Positions 39,867 through 47,859 of a DNA stretch of 64,000 bases are shown in pieces (the first letter of the stretch is position 1; the number at the start of each line of letters is the position of its first letter). A model generated the notes under the pieces. It saw nothing but the letters and a program-made list of their open reading frames with translations, was not told where the DNA came from and made no database searches. Source of the DNA: Alloalcanivorax mobilis (GTDB lineage: Bacteria; Pseudomonadota; Gammaproteobacteria; Pseudomonadales; Alcanivoracaceae). The DNA lies in contig NZ_NMQZ01000003.1 of the NCBI RefSeq assembly GCF_002864685.1, positions 62,001 through 126,000 on the forward strand, written 5' to 3'. The translations under genes and the position numbers were made by a program.

Positions 39867-41668
39867 TCGCCGGCGGCCAGCCACTGGCAAAGCACGGCAT
39901 GCAGTTGCGCCGGTTGCAGCGGCTTTTGCAACACCAGGTAACCCTCACGCTCGGCGTGTTCCAGTGTTGGCGAACGGAATTCGCCGCTGACCATGGCGCC
40001 ACTGGCGTGCGGGCAGGCTTCCAGCAACGCCTGCAACACCTGGAAACCGCTCTCGCCGGAACGCAGACGCTGGTCACACAGAATCGCCCGCGGACGAAAA
40101 CCCCCGCGCAACAGGGCGAACGCCTCATCGCCACCCGCCACGCAACGCACCGATACGCCCCAGGCCCGCATCAGGCTCTGCCAGGCCTGAGTCACCATGG
40201 GGTCATCGTCCACCACCAGACAGGCGCCGGTGAGCGGCGCCAGCCGGATCTCCGCTGCAGTGCCACCACCGGCCGCCGCCAACCCGGCGGCGCCATGCAG
40301 GCGCGCCGCCGCCGGCAACGACAACCAAAAGCGCGAGCCCCGCCCGGGCACCGAATCAAGGCCGTAGCGGGCGCCCATCAAATTGGCGCTGCGCGCCACC
40401 ACCGCCAGCCCCAAACCGTGGCCGGCACTGTCGATGTTCCAGGCGTGGGCGTTGCGGTAAAACAGCGCATAAATGTTTTTTTGTTCGTCGCTGGCGACGC
40501 CAATACCAGTGTCCCACACCTCCAGCATCCAATCCGGGCCGCGCCGGCGCGCCGACACCAGCACCCCGCCGCGCGGCGTGTACCGCAACGCGTTGTGCAC
40601 CAGGTTGACCAAGCAACGGCGAATCAGGCCGGCGTCGCCAAAGGCGACCGCGCTGGTGGTGGCCAGGCGCATGCGCAATTCAAGACCGCGACTGTTCGCC
40701 TCGGCGCGGAACATCGCCACCACATCCTCGACGATGGCCTTCAGCCGCACCGGCTCGCGTTGCGGATTGACCACGCCGGCTTCCAGCTTGGACAGATCCA
40801 ACAGCGAGTTGAACATCAGGTTCATCGAACGCACGCTCTGTTGAAGATCACGGATCGGCGCCGCCAGCGTTTCGTCGCGATTGCGCTGCGCGATCGCCTG
40901 AATCAGAAACCCCATGGCGTGCACCGGTTGGCGCAGATCGTGGCTGGCGGTGCTCAGAAACTGGTTCTTATCCTGCAGAGCGCGCTGTGCCTCATCCCGT
41001 GCCATGCGATAGCGTTCCGCCAGGCGCGCGCCCTGCTCTTCCAGATTCACCTGTTGTACGAAGAAGCGGTGCGAGGTGACACCGTGGCGATACAGGGCCA
41101 CCGCGAACAGCACCGCCATCGGCAACACATACGGCCAATGCTGGGGAAAGCTCCAGGGCACCAGGATCAGTAGGAACAGCCAGCAGGTCAGAAAGAAGCG
41201 TTGAAACACCCCCCATAGCGGCGTCTGGTGGGCGGCGTTGGCGGCCATGGTGCCGGCAATGGACGCGTGCAGCACGGCGGTGTATTCGAAGCTGACCCTG
41301 CCCGCCGTCAGCGTCAGCATCGCCGCCAACCCGAGCCCATGCAGCACGGCGATCCGGTTAACGATTGGAATCCATTTTTCCAGCAACGCCAGGGCAGCGT
41401 ATTGGCAGCGGTCGCGTCGGTAACGCCGGGCCAACACGAACAGCGCCAGCGCCGCCAGGCAGTATATCGCCAGCAACAGGCCCATCCAGGCGATGTCCCG
41501 GTTGAGCAGGTAAAACCAAACGGTATAGGGGACGCCGGCCAGGGGCGTCATCGACACACTGTAGAACAACCGCGAGCGGGTCATGTCCAGCAGGCGTACC
41601 CGGCCCGCGGCGCTGAGATCGTTGATTCGCGGCGGCGTACCCGGCGCCGGCTCCGCCTCGACATTCAC
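39845..41668 (-). CDS. Hybrid sensor histidine kinase with C-terminal receiver
   Basis: A 607-residue membrane kinase. Six hydrophobic segments lie in about 33-200, without a periplasmic sensor domain. They are followed by a coiled linker, a HisKA domain (STASHDLRQPVHAMGFL, the phospho-His in SHDLRQP), a HATPase domain (NLVHNALRYTPRGG, WDTGIGVASDE, GHGLGLAVV) and a receiver domain (ACLVVDDDPMV, with the acceptor aspartate in AILCDQRLRSGESG). Its ATG overlaps the stop of the upstream response regulator, so the pair is one transcription unit. The signal is unknown; membrane-embedded sensing is inferred from the lack of loops. Confidence 0.9.
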   Translation of the reverse strand: MNVEAEPAPGTPPRINDLSAAGRVRLLDMTRSRLFYSVSMTPLAGVPYTVWFYLLNRDIAWMGLLLAIYCLAALALFVLARRYRRDRCQYAALALLEKWIPIVNRIAVLHGLGLAAMLTLTAGRVSFEYTAVLHASIAGTMAANAAHQTPLWGVFQRFFLTCWLFLLILVPWSFPQHWPYVLPMAVLFAVALYRHGVTSHRFFVQQVNLEEQGARLAERYRMARDEAQRALQDKNQFLSTASHDLRQPVHAMGFLIQAIAQRNRDETLAAPIRDLQQSVRSMNLMFNSLLDLSKLEAGVVNPQREPVRLKAIVEDVVAMFRAEANSRGLELRMRLATTSAVAFGDAGLIRRCLVNLVHNALRYTPRGGVLVSARRRGPDWMLEVWDTGIGVASDEQKNIYALFYRNAHAWNIDSAGHGLGLAVVARSANLMGARYGLDSVPGRGSRFWLSLPAAARLHGAAGLAAAGGGTAAEIRLAPLTGACLVVDDDPMVTQAWQSLMRAWGVSVRCVAGGDEAFALLRGGFRPRAILCDQRLRSGESGFQVLQALLEACPHASGAMVSGEFRSPTLEHAEREGYLVLQKPLQPAQLHAVLCQWLAAGDQPAPLP

Positions 41669-42327
41669 AATCGCAAGGCACGGCCGTGCAGCAAGGTAAT
41701 CACCTCGATGCGGTTGCTGACGCCCAATCGTTGCAGAATGGCGGTGATGTGTTCCTTGACGGTCTGCTCGGTGACGTTTAAGGCGCTGGCGATGCGCTTA
41801 TTGGGCAAGCCGCGCAGCATCATCGCCAGCACTTCGCCCTGGCGCCGGGTCAGCCCCAGATCCACGGGGCTGACCTGCAACGGGTGGCGCCCCCGGCCCG
41901 GCGCGGCGGCCTGCCCATCGGCGTCGGTGAACCAGGTTTTGCCCCGCCGCACCGCCCGCACCGCGCGGGCGAAGGTTTCCGGCGGATCGTTTTTATGAAT
42001 GAATCCCCGGGCTCCCGCCGCGCGCACCTGGCTGGCGATGCCAACGCCATCGTCGCCGCTCATCACCAGCACGTTCGCTGCTGCCCGTGCCGCCGAGAGC
42101 GTTTTCAATAAGTCCAACGCGGAACCATCAGCCAGCCAGAAATCGACGATCACCAACTCCGGCTGGCCATGGCGAGCGATCCAAGCCAGGCATTCCGCAC
42201 CGCCGGCCGCGCAGTGCACCCACGCGTAGCCGCAGTGCGACGACAGGTAACCGGCAACGCCGCGCATCACCAGCGGGTGGTCATCCACCACCAGAGCATA
42301 GCCGGCATGTCCGTCACCCTCGTTCAT
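41665..42327 (-). CDS. LuxR/NarL-type response regulator
   Basis: A 220-residue regulator with a receiver domain (VVDDHPLVMRGV; acceptor aspartate in LVIVDFWLADGSALD; conserved lysine in GFIHKNDPPETF) and a NarL-type helix-turn-helix (LTRRQGEVLAMMLRGLPNK, then ALNVTEQTVKEHITAIL). It is the cognate partner of the hybrid kinase it overlaps. The ATG at 42327 has GAAGGG at a good distance; an ATG three codons earlier has none. A perfect palindrome lies 43 bases upstream and may be its own operator. Confidence 0.92.
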   Translation of the reverse strand: MNEGDGHAGYALVVDDHPLVMRGVAGYLSSHCGYAWVHCAAGGAECLAWIARHGQPELVIVDFWLADGSALDLLKTLSAARAAANVLVMSGDDGVGIASQVRAAGARGFIHKNDPPETFARAVRAVRRGKTWFTDADGQAAAPGRGRHPLQVSPVDLGLTRRQGEVLAMMLRGLPNKRIASALNVTEQTVKEHITAILQRLGVSNRIEVITLLHGRALRL

Positions 42328-42369
42328 TGCTCGCATCCCTTCATTGTGCTGCCTCGCCCATGCACGAAA

Positions 42370-42387
42370 ACCCTACCACGGTAGGGT
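42370..42387. promoter_or_regulatory. Perfect 8-bp inverted repeat, candidate response-regulator operator
   Basis: ACCCTACC-AC-GGTAGGGT forms two 8-bp arms separated by 2 bases in the divergent region between the response regulator and the small exported protein. NarL-family dimers bind inverted repeats of about this size. It could control either gene. Confidence 0.45.
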
Positions 42388-42538
42388 GGTCGAGCGCGGC
42401 GGCCGGCGATAGCGTTCCGCTTATGTCGCCGAAGCGCCCGTTGGGGGGAATTGGACGGTATCCGGGCCCTGCCGGTCCGCGCACCAGGTCCCATTATCGG
42501 CGTGTTGGCCTAGTAACCTCATTCTTTGGAGCACACCA

Positions 42539-42793
42539 ATGAAACTCAAAAACAGCCTTATCGCCGCCGTCGCCGCGTCCGCCCTCGGCGTTTCCGTCAG
42601 TGCCCAGGCCGGCTTCCTGGACAAACTCAATGAAAAGATGGATCAGGCTTCCGAGGCCGTCGCCTCGGTGCAGAAAAAAACCGACGACACCATGAACTCC
42701 GTGCAGAGTACGGTGAAATCGGTTCAGGACACCGGCCAGTCGGTGCACGACACCAAAGAAAGCGTCACCACCATCGGCCAGCCTGACCACTGA
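42539..42793 (+). CDS. Small exported protein of unknown function
   Basis: An 84-residue protein with a clear signal peptide (positive start MKLKNSL, hydrophobic core, cleavage near SAQA/GF at 22-23). The mature part is Ser/Thr/Val/Gln/Asp-rich, with weak repeats KSVQDTGQSVHDTKESV suggesting an amphipathic helix or coiled coil. It has no cysteines. TTGGAG sits before the ATG. It is divergent from the two-component pair and convergent with the DoxX gene. I do not recognise a family. Confidence 0.75.
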   Translation: MKLKNSLIAAVAASALGVSVSAQAGFLDKLNEKMDQASEAVASVQKKTDDTMNSVQSTVKSVQDTGQSVHDTKESVTTIGQPDH

Positions 42794-42813
42794 CCGCCGG
42801 CGGCGGTGACAGT

Positions 42814-42847
42814 GGCGAGGGCGAGGGCGAGGGCGAGGGCGAGGGCG
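42814..42847. repeat. GGCGAG hexanucleotide tandem repeat
   Basis: 5.7 perfect copies of GGCGAG, placed between the stop codons of the small exported protein and the doxX gene. It ends one base short of the doxX stop codon. Being outside promoters and coding sequence, it is unlikely to cause phase variation. Confidence 0.85.
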
Positions 42848-42848
42848 G

Positions 42849-43367
42849 TCAATCGATCCCCAGGCGTCGATCCAGCGAGACAGCACCGGCGCCACGGCCG
42901 ATCAGATACAACAGCAAAGCGGCCCACGACAGATGTGTGACCCAGGCATCGGGATAAACAAAGATCTCGATCACCAGCGTCATCGCCAACAACGCCATCG
43001 CCGACAGCCGGGTGAACAGGCCCAGTATCAGCAGTAACGGCAACACATGCTCAGCGTAGGTGGCCAGATGGGCGGCGATCTCCGGCGCGATCAGCGGCAG
43101 TTGGTATTCGTAGCGGAACAGCGCGTAGGTGCTGTCTTTGACGGTCAGCAGGCCACTCACCTTGGTACGCCCGGACAACAGAAAGATCGCCGCCACCGAG
43201 ACACGCGCCAGTAACGCCAGCAGCGTCGGTGTGATCACTCTGTTCAGGCCTTGTGCAAGCCGGTTCCAGCGCCCGGTCAGGCCGCGCGCCGCCGGCGGTG
43301 GGCCGTCGGCATCATGGTGCGCGGCGGCCTTGCCGGCGCCCGTGCTTTGCATGCTTGTGCGATTCAT
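42849..43367 (-). CDS. DoxX-family membrane protein of the bufferin operon (GigD-like)
   Basis: A 172-residue DoxX protein with four membrane helices (from about residue 45: [18 protein letters not shown]; further helices near 90-110, 115-135 and 140-160). A DoxX gene closes DUF2282-DUF692-DUF2063 operons such as the Legionella gig operon; its role there is unknown, and a redox or membrane function is inferred. AAGGAA precedes the ATG at 43367. It starts 13 bases after the DUF2063 gene. The first 40 residues are polar and Pro/Ala/His-rich. Confidence 0.88.
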   Translation of the reverse strand: MNRTSMQSTGAGKAAAHHDADGPPPAARGLTGRWNRLAQGLNRVITPTLLALLARVSVAAIFLLSGRTKVSGLLTVKDSTYALFRYEYQLPLIAPEIAAHLATYAEHVLPLLLILGLFTRLSAMALLAMTLVIEIFVYPDAWVTHLSWAALLLYLIGRGAGAVSLDRRLGID

Positions 43368-43380
43368 GGCGGGTTCCTTT

Positions 43381-44121
43381 TCAGTGACAATGGGGTAACG
43401 GCTCGGCGGCAAAGGCGCCGGCCTTCAGTAATGTGGCCAGTAACGTGGCCAGATCGGTGCCCGGCTTGTGCTTTAATGCCCGCTCGGCGGCGGCCGCCAA
43501 GGGCAGCCCTTCGGCGCAGGCATTCAGAAAAAACACACCGGCGACCCCCAAAGCCTGCCAGCGCACCTCTGCGCCCGGCCGGGTTAACAACGCGCCTTCT
43601 CCGCGCCAGTGCAGAGGCTCGGGCACGGCCCGTTGTTCCCGGTTGGCGCTCCACAGGGTGAACACCGGCTGATCGTCAAACCAATGCCAACGCGCCGCCG
43701 GGTGAGGGCTCAATACCCGCGCCGCCAGGGCGTCCGGGGTTTGCTCAGCCACCAAGGCGGCCGCCAGGCAGCTCCGGTCGGCGGCCACGTGGGCTTCGCT
43801 CCAACCGCGATCCAACCGGGCCACGCCCGCCAGATAAGGCAGGCCGGCGGCCGGCTCGAAACCGGCCAGGAAATCGGCGAAGCCGTCGCCGTACAGGTAC
43901 AGCCGCGGGTCATTGGGCGGCGAGGTTCGCGCGTATACCAACGCGGCGGCCCGGAACCAGGGTTCGCCGACCAGTCGCGCCACCGTCGGGAAATTCGCCT
44001 GCAGGGCGTCCACGCAGGCTTTCAATAGGGTGTTGCGGTAAACCCGCACGCCGGCGCGGCCACCGTCGGCATCGTAAAGATTCCGCAGAAAATCCCGCTG
44101 AAAGCCCGCCAGCGCTGTCAT
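43381..44121 (-). CDS. bufC: DUF2063 RiPP maturation partner (BufC/HvfC/MbnC-like)
   Basis: A 246-residue protein. The N-terminal DUF2063 domain (about 1-95) shows [10 protein letters not shown], the [27 protein letters not shown] region and FADFLAGF; the rest is the usual less conserved C-terminal domain. These proteins pair with DUF692 enzymes as RiPP-recognition partners that bring the leader peptide to the active site. The ATG overlaps the DUF692 stop (ATGA). The protein ends in PHCH, a possible metal ligand, but this may be chance. Confidence 0.92.
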   Translation of the reverse strand: MTALAGFQRDFLRNLYDADGGRAGVRVYRNTLLKACVDALQANFPTVARLVGEPWFRAAALVYARTSPPNDPRLYLYGDGFADFLAGFEPAAGLPYLAGVARLDRGWSEAHVAADRSCLAAALVAEQTPDALAARVLSPHPAARWHWFDDQPVFTLWSANREQRAVPEPLHWRGEGALLTRPGAEVRWQALGVAGVFFLNACAEGLPLAAAAERALKHKPGTDLATLLATLLKAGAFAAEPLPHCH

Positions 44122-44975
44122 GGCATGCTCTCCAACCGCTCCAGCAACGCCTGGGCGCGTGCCCGTTCCGCCAGCAAAACGTCGAAGCTGGGGATGTTGC
44201 CATCCCGTTCGATCAGGGTAGGCACCGGCCCGGCGCGTTCAATAACGGCGCGATAAAGCTCCCATACCGGGTCCGCCACTGGCTGATCGTGGGAATCGAT
44301 CAGCAGCGTTTCGCCCGTGTCCTCGGCCTGGTCTGGTGCGTCCACGCTGTGCCCGGCGAGATGGATTTCCATCACCGCCGAGAGCGGGAAATCCAGCAGA
44401 TAGCGTTGCGCGTCAAAACACAGATTGTGGGCGCTGATGAACACGTTATTGATGTCCAGCAGCAAACCGCAGCCGCTGCGTTCGCACAGTTCGGCCAGGA
44501 ACGCCTGCTCGGTATACCGGTGCCCCGGCACCGGCAGGTAGTGGGTGGGATTTTCGATGGCGATGCGCCGACCAAGACTGTCTTGAACCCGGGCGATGTT
44601 GTCGGCGATCACCGCCAGCGCCTCATCGCTGCGCGGAAACGGCAACAGATCGGGGTAGTAATGGCCGCCGGTCGCCGACCAGGCCAGGTGCTCGGAAACC
44701 AGCATCGGATCGACCCGTTCGACCAGCTTTCTGAAGCGCCGCAGGTGCCGCGCATCCGGCGGCGCCGGCGCCGCCAGTGACATCGCCACGCCATGCAGCG
44801 ACAACGGATGGCGCTCGGCGATGGCGTCCAGCCACGCCAGGCGCGGGCCGCCGTCGACCATATAATTTTCCGGGTGCACCTCAAACCACAGGCCGCCCGC
44901 GCGACAATCGCGGGCGGCCTGAAAGTAATCCGGCTTAAGGCTCAGACCCGCCCCCGGCCGTATCGGTGCGTTCAT
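44118..44975 (-). CDS. bufB: DUF692 multinuclear non-heme iron oxidase (MNIO), BufB/HvfB-like
   Basis: A 285-residue TIM-barrel enzyme of the MbnB/BufB family, which uses two or three irons to oxidise cysteines in a precursor peptide. Candidate ligands are in LSLHGVAMSL, LVSEHLAWS, IENPTHYL, LLDINNVFISAHN, EIHLAGH and LIDSHDQPV, matching the His/Glu/Asp pattern of the family. The start GAGLSLKPDYF is characteristic. It lies 23 bases after the DUF2282 precursor gene and overlaps bufC. The predicted substrate is that precursor (inference from operon and family). Confidence 0.95.
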   Translation of the reverse strand: MNAPIRPGAGLSLKPDYFQAARDCRAGGLWFEVHPENYMVDGGPRLAWLDAIAERHPLSLHGVAMSLAAPAPPDARHLRRFRKLVERVDPMLVSEHLAWSATGGHYYPDLLPFPRSDEALAVIADNIARVQDSLGRRIAIENPTHYLPVPGHRYTEQAFLAELCERSGCGLLLDINNVFISAHNLCFDAQRYLLDFPLSAVMEIHLAGHSVDAPDQAEDTGETLLIDSHDQPVADPVWELYRAVIERAGPVPTLIERDGNIPSFDVLLAERARAQALLERLESMP

Positions 44976-44998
44976 CCGCGATCAACGCCGTGCGTGGC

Positions 44999-45280
44999 TC
45001 AGGATTCCATCGGCTTCAGAGAGCCGTGGCCGTTCGGCGTCTTGATCGACGTGCAGGTGCCTTCCGGAACCAGGGTCCAGGCGTTGCCCTGATAATCCAT
45101 TTTGGAGGTGCCGGCGCAGCTGGTGCCCGGGCCTGCTTTGCAGTCGTTGTGGCCGGCCAGGGAAACGCCGTAGCATTTTTCCATCGGCTGGTCGGCGGCG
45201 TGATCCTGGGCGGCCAGAGCCACGCCGGACGCCAGGGAAGACACGATCAGAGTGGTGGCGGAAAGGGTCAGTTTGTTCAT
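44999..45280 (-). CDS. bufA1: DUF2282 RiPP precursor, bufferin-1 type (BufA1/GigA-like)
   Basis: A 93-residue precursor with a Sec-type signal peptide (about 1-23, cleavage after VALA). The mature part has four cysteines (C36, C47, C55, C76) in the DUF2282 pattern [15 protein letters not shown] ... SCAGTSK ... VPEGTC. In characterised bufferins the DUF692/DUF2063 pair converts cysteines into copper-binding thiooxazoles, and the product protects against excess copper. The C-terminal tail (from about 80, [14 protein letters not shown]) differs from the usual ending. Only one precursor gene is present, no DUF2282/EGKCG tandem. It is the first gene of the operon. Confidence 0.93.
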   Translation of the reverse strand: MNKLTLSATTLIVSSLASGVALAAQDHAADQPMEKCYGVSLAGHNDCKAGPGTSCAGTSKMDYQGNAWTLVPEGTCTSIKTPNGHGSLKPMES

Positions 45281-45322
45281 TTCGATAACACCTCTAACGA
45301 ATCAAAAGGAAGGAAGCTCACC

Positions 45323-45353
45323 GTGGCGGCGATCAACCGATGATCGCCGCCAC
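45323..45353 (-). promoter_or_regulatory. Perfect hairpin in the predicted 5' leader of the bufferin mRNA
   Basis: The arms GTGGCGGCGATC and GATCGCCGCCAC (12 bp, no mismatch) flank a 7-base loop. If transcription starts about 8 bases after the CGAA motif (near 45355), the mRNA begins almost exactly with this stem-loop, which would suit 5'-end protection or translational control. It lies 43 bases before the precursor start. Confidence 0.6.
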
Positions 45354-45362
45354 CCTTTCCAA

Positions 45363-45388
45363 TTCGTTGTCGGTGTGTGTCCGGTTAC
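45363..45388 (-). promoter_or_regulatory. ECF sigma (SigF-type) promoter of the bufferin operon
   Basis: On the minus strand, GTAACC (45388-45383) and CGAA (45366-45363) are separated by exactly 16 bases. This is the GTAACC-N16-CGAA promoter described for the Caulobacter ECF factor SigF, whose regulon includes DUF2282/DUF692 operons. The same exact motif occurs at the ECF sigma gene at 48524. I found no other exact copy by eye. Confidence 0.75.
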
Positions 45389-45446
45389 AGAGGCGAGAAA
45401 AAAGGTTCATCGCGGAATAGCGGGAATTGACTCATGCTGATCCACT

Positions 45447-45900
45447 TCCCATCGCCGCTGACGCCCTGTTGGGCGTTCTACGTTCTTGCTTGTCCAAGAA
45501 AGTAGACACATCCCGCGCAGCGGGTGAACGCACGCAGTGCGGGCCGTAGGCCGGAGCGAAGCGGAGTCAAGAAGGACACCCCGTTGTGTCGCCCTTCGGG
45601 TACCCGAGTCGCCGGAAATTGATGGCCGGGTCGGCGACGAGACGAGCCTGCGGCCCCGGCCCCGAGCCGGCATGCTCGGGGCGCTACGCCGGGCGAAGCA
45701 ATGCTTCGCTTGATCCGGCTTCGCCCTGTCGTCCGCCGCCTCAGTTGGCCGTCCCTGGCCAACTGACCCTATCAATTTCCCGCGCCTCGGCGACACAACA
45801 AGGGGGAGGGCCCTCCAGATCGGTACTGGGCGCGCCGTAACGCTGACAGCCCCTCTACAGCGCCACGTAGGAGCAGGCCCTGCCAGCGACATATTTTGAT
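45447..45900. repeat. Modular intergenic repeat, copy 2 (inverted relative to copy 1)
   Basis: The reverse complement of 24689-25004, with high identity outside two extra modules. Module B (about 45509-45568, hairpins CCCGCGCAGCGGG, GGCCGTAGGCC) and module A (about 45646-45727, with GCGAAGCAATGCTTCGC and GAGCCGGCATGCTCGG) are absent from copy 1. Shared palindromes are CAGTTGGCC/GGCCAACTG (45742-45765), CGGGTACCCG and the TTCTTGCTTGTCCAAGAA hairpin. No protein-coding character was seen. Confidence 0.85.
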
Positions 45901-45903
45901 CTT

Positions 45904-45926
45904 ATGGCTGAGCGGTCCTCGACCGC
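45904..45926. repeat. REP-like fragment
   Basis: TGAGCGGTCCTCGACCGCGA repeats the core of the REP-type arms at 14015-14098 (GCGGTCC-TTGACCGCGAA). Only one arm is present. It is adjacent to copy 2 of the modular repeat, as the REP at 24597 is adjacent to copy 1. Confidence 0.55.
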
Positions 45927-46025
45927 GAACCGGCGCAGCCGGACGGCGTTCCAGTCCTCGCCAGGCTTATTTCCCTGCCGCAACCCGGCGGTGTGATGAC
46001 CCGTGGCGGTGACGCTGCTCAGTGA

Positions 46026-46213
46026 GCGGGGCAAGGGCGGGGCCTGGAGGGAGCAGTTTGGCCAGGGATGGCCAAACAAACAGCGGCCTTGGGTGAGGCA
46101 AGCAGGTTGCGAAGCACTGCTTCGCGCGCCGCCGAACGCCGCCCATCTGCGATGGGTGGCCGGGCCCGCTCGCGGGGCTTGAGCGGTCCCGGAAGGCACC
46201 GCCCTTGCCCCGC
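46026..46213. repeat. Nested palindromic element closed by 15-bp arms
   Basis: GCGGGGCAAGGGCGG (46026-46040) and its exact reverse complement (46199-46213) enclose smaller hairpins: TTTGGCCA-GGGA-TGGCCAAA (46057-46076), GCGAAGCACTGCTTCGC, and CGCCCATC/GATGGGTG. The GGCCAGGGAYGGCC core is shared with the modular repeats. With those, it fills the 1-kb non-coding gap 45281-46294. The remaining pieces (45927-46025 and 46214-46294) show nothing recognisable. Confidence 0.75.
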
Positions 46214-46294
46214 GCCCCAATGGAGCGACCCAGCCGCGAGCCAAAAAAGGCTTCCCGTCAATCCGCGATGAACCCAAAAAACCGGCAACCGGCA

Positions 46295-47101
46295 TTACAA
46301 CGCCGAGTGATCCCGCACCGCCTCTTCCAGGTCCGCTTTCATGCCCAGAAAGCGCTGATCCAATGCTTGCGGGTTTTCCCGGTTCATGGCGATCATGGCG
46401 GCGCGGGCCTCGCCACCACGAATCACCTGCAAGGCACCCTGCTGCATGCCCGCGATCATCGCCTCGGCCACCGCGCCGGGGGATTCCTTGTTGAAGCCCA
46501 GGTCCGGCCCGGCCCGGGATGACCCCATCATCGGCGTGTCGGTGGCGCCGGGGTACAGGGTCATCACCTGAATCCCTTCGCCGTTCAACTCCCGGCGCAA
46601 CGCTTCACCAAAGTGCGACAACCCCGCTTTCACGGCGGCGTAGGTGGTGTAAAACGGCATGCCGATCAGAGCGATGCCGGACGCCACATTGACCACCATC
46701 GCCTCGCCGCTGGCGCGCAGCGCGGGCAAGGCGGCGCGGGTCAGCAAAATGGGCGCCAGCAGATCCACGGTCAGCATGGTGCTGATCTCGTCCTCACTGG
46801 TGTGCTCCAGGCGTCCAGCGCGCACGCCTCCGGCGTTGTTGATCAGAATGTCCAAGCCGCCGAGACACTCCAGGGCTTTGTTCAAGGTCGCCTCGCGGCC
46901 CGCCGGCGTAGCCAGATCGGCGGCCACGCCCTCGACCTGGCCACCGCCGGCACGCAACCGCTCCACCGCCTGGCTCAACGCCTCCGGTCGGCGGCCGCTG
47001 ATCACCAGGCGCGCCCCCGCCGCCGCCAGCGCCTCGGCGGCGGCCAGGCCGATGCCACTGGAGCCACCGGTCAGCAATACTCGTTTATCGGTGAGATTCA
47101 T
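46295..47101 (-). CDS. Short-chain dehydrogenase/reductase
   Basis: A 268-residue classical SDR: cofactor loop TGGSSGIGLAAAEAL, DLAT, the NNAGG motif, catalytic Ser in VNVASGIALIG, and YTTYAAVKAG with Tyr and Lys of the active site. NADP preference is suggested by the Arg pair SGRRPE after beta-2. The ATG at 47101 is preferred to the one at 47104 because GGAGG lies only one base before the latter. It is coupled to the GST gene, so both probably act on the same class of electrophilic compound. Confidence 0.9.
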   Translation of the reverse strand: MNLTDKRVLLTGGSSGIGLAAAEALAAAGARLVISGRRPEALSQAVERLRAGGGQVEGVAADLATPAGREATLNKALECLGGLDILINNAGGVRAGRLEHTSEDEISTMLTVDLLAPILLTRAALPALRASGEAMVVNVASGIALIGMPFYTTYAAVKAGLSHFGEALRRELNGEGIQVMTLYPGATDTPMMGSSRAGPDLGFNKESPGAVAEAMIAGMQQGALQVIRGGEARAAMIAMNRENPQALDQRFLGMKADLEEAVRDHSAL

Positions 47102-47814
47102 CATGCCTCCGGCTTTTGCACAGGGTAATTGGAGGGAAACAAGGCGCGGCGGGTTTCTTCGTCCATGTCCTTTTTAAACGAGTGATCCTTACCGACGGCC
47201 CGCGCCCGCGCCACGGCGGGCCGGCTGTCGACGCGCTCAAACCAGGCCCGCAAATGGGCAAACGCCGCCAGCGGGTCGTCCTCTCCAGCCAGCGCCACCG
47301 GCGCCCGGTCCAGCCATCCCCAGGCGGACATATCGACGATTGAGTAGTCCTCACCCAGCAGGTAATCGCGGCCCTGCAGACGTTCATCGAGCACCTGATA
47401 ATGGCGCTGCACTTCGCGCCGATAACGATTAATGGCGTAGTCGTTCTTTTCCGGCGCCATGTGCTGGAAGTGCACCGCCTGCCCGGAATACGGCCCCACG
47501 CCAGAGGCGATAAAAAACAGCCAGGACAACAATTCCGGCCGGATCTCCGCGGGGCCCAGGAAACGGCCACTCTTTTCCGCCAGATACAACAAAATAGCAC
47601 TGGAATCGAACAGCCGCGCCGGCGCGCCGCCAGGGCCGTCGTGGTCAACGATGGCCGGCACCTTGGCATTCGGATTGATGGCACGAAACGCCGCCAGGTG
47701 CTGTTCGCCCTTGCGCGTATCCACCGGCTTGAGCTGGTATTCAAGGCCGGCCTCTTCCAACATCAAGGCGACTTTCGCCGGGTTCGGGGTGGGGTGAAAA
47801 TAGAAGTCAATCAT
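47101..47814 (-). CDS. Glutathione S-transferase family protein
   Basis: A 237-residue GST with an N-terminal thioredoxin-like domain (FYFHPTPNPAKVALMLEEAGLEYQ region; VPAIVDHD cis-Pro motif; FDSSAILLYLAE glutathione-binding SSA) and an all-helical C-terminal domain (YSIVDMSAWGW, N-capping box). It resembles the YfcG/Ure2p-like nu class rather than detoxifying classical classes. It is divergent from the TetR regulator, the probable repressor, and its stop overlaps the SDR start. Confidence 0.92.
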   Translation of the reverse strand: MIDFYFHPTPNPAKVALMLEEAGLEYQLKPVDTRKGEQHLAAFRAINPNAKVPAIVDHDGPGGAPARLFDSSAILLYLAEKSGRFLGPAEIRPELLSWLFFIASGVGPYSGQAVHFQHMAPEKNDYAINRYRREVQRHYQVLDERLQGRDYLLGEDYSIVDMSAWGWLDRAPVALAGEDDPLAAFAHLRAWFERVDSRPAVARARAVGKDHSFKKDMDEETRRALFPSNYPVQKPEA

Positions 47815-47838
47815 GCTGTCTCCACGAGCGATTTTTCA

Positions 47839-47859
47839 TTTTAGATCGATCGTTTTAGA
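47839..47859. promoter_or_regulatory. Candidate TetR operator in the GST/TetR divergent region
   Basis: TTTTAGA-TCGATCG-TTTTAGA: a direct repeat of TTTTAGA around the palindromic ATCGAT/CGATCG core. AT-rich and placed between the two divergent start codons (101-base gap), as expected for a TetR-family site controlling both genes. Confidence 0.45.

Noticed and set aside
42814-42847. GGCGAG tandem repeat as a phase-variation tract
   Set aside because: It lies between two convergent stop codons, outside coding and promoter sequence. Length change would have no clear effect.
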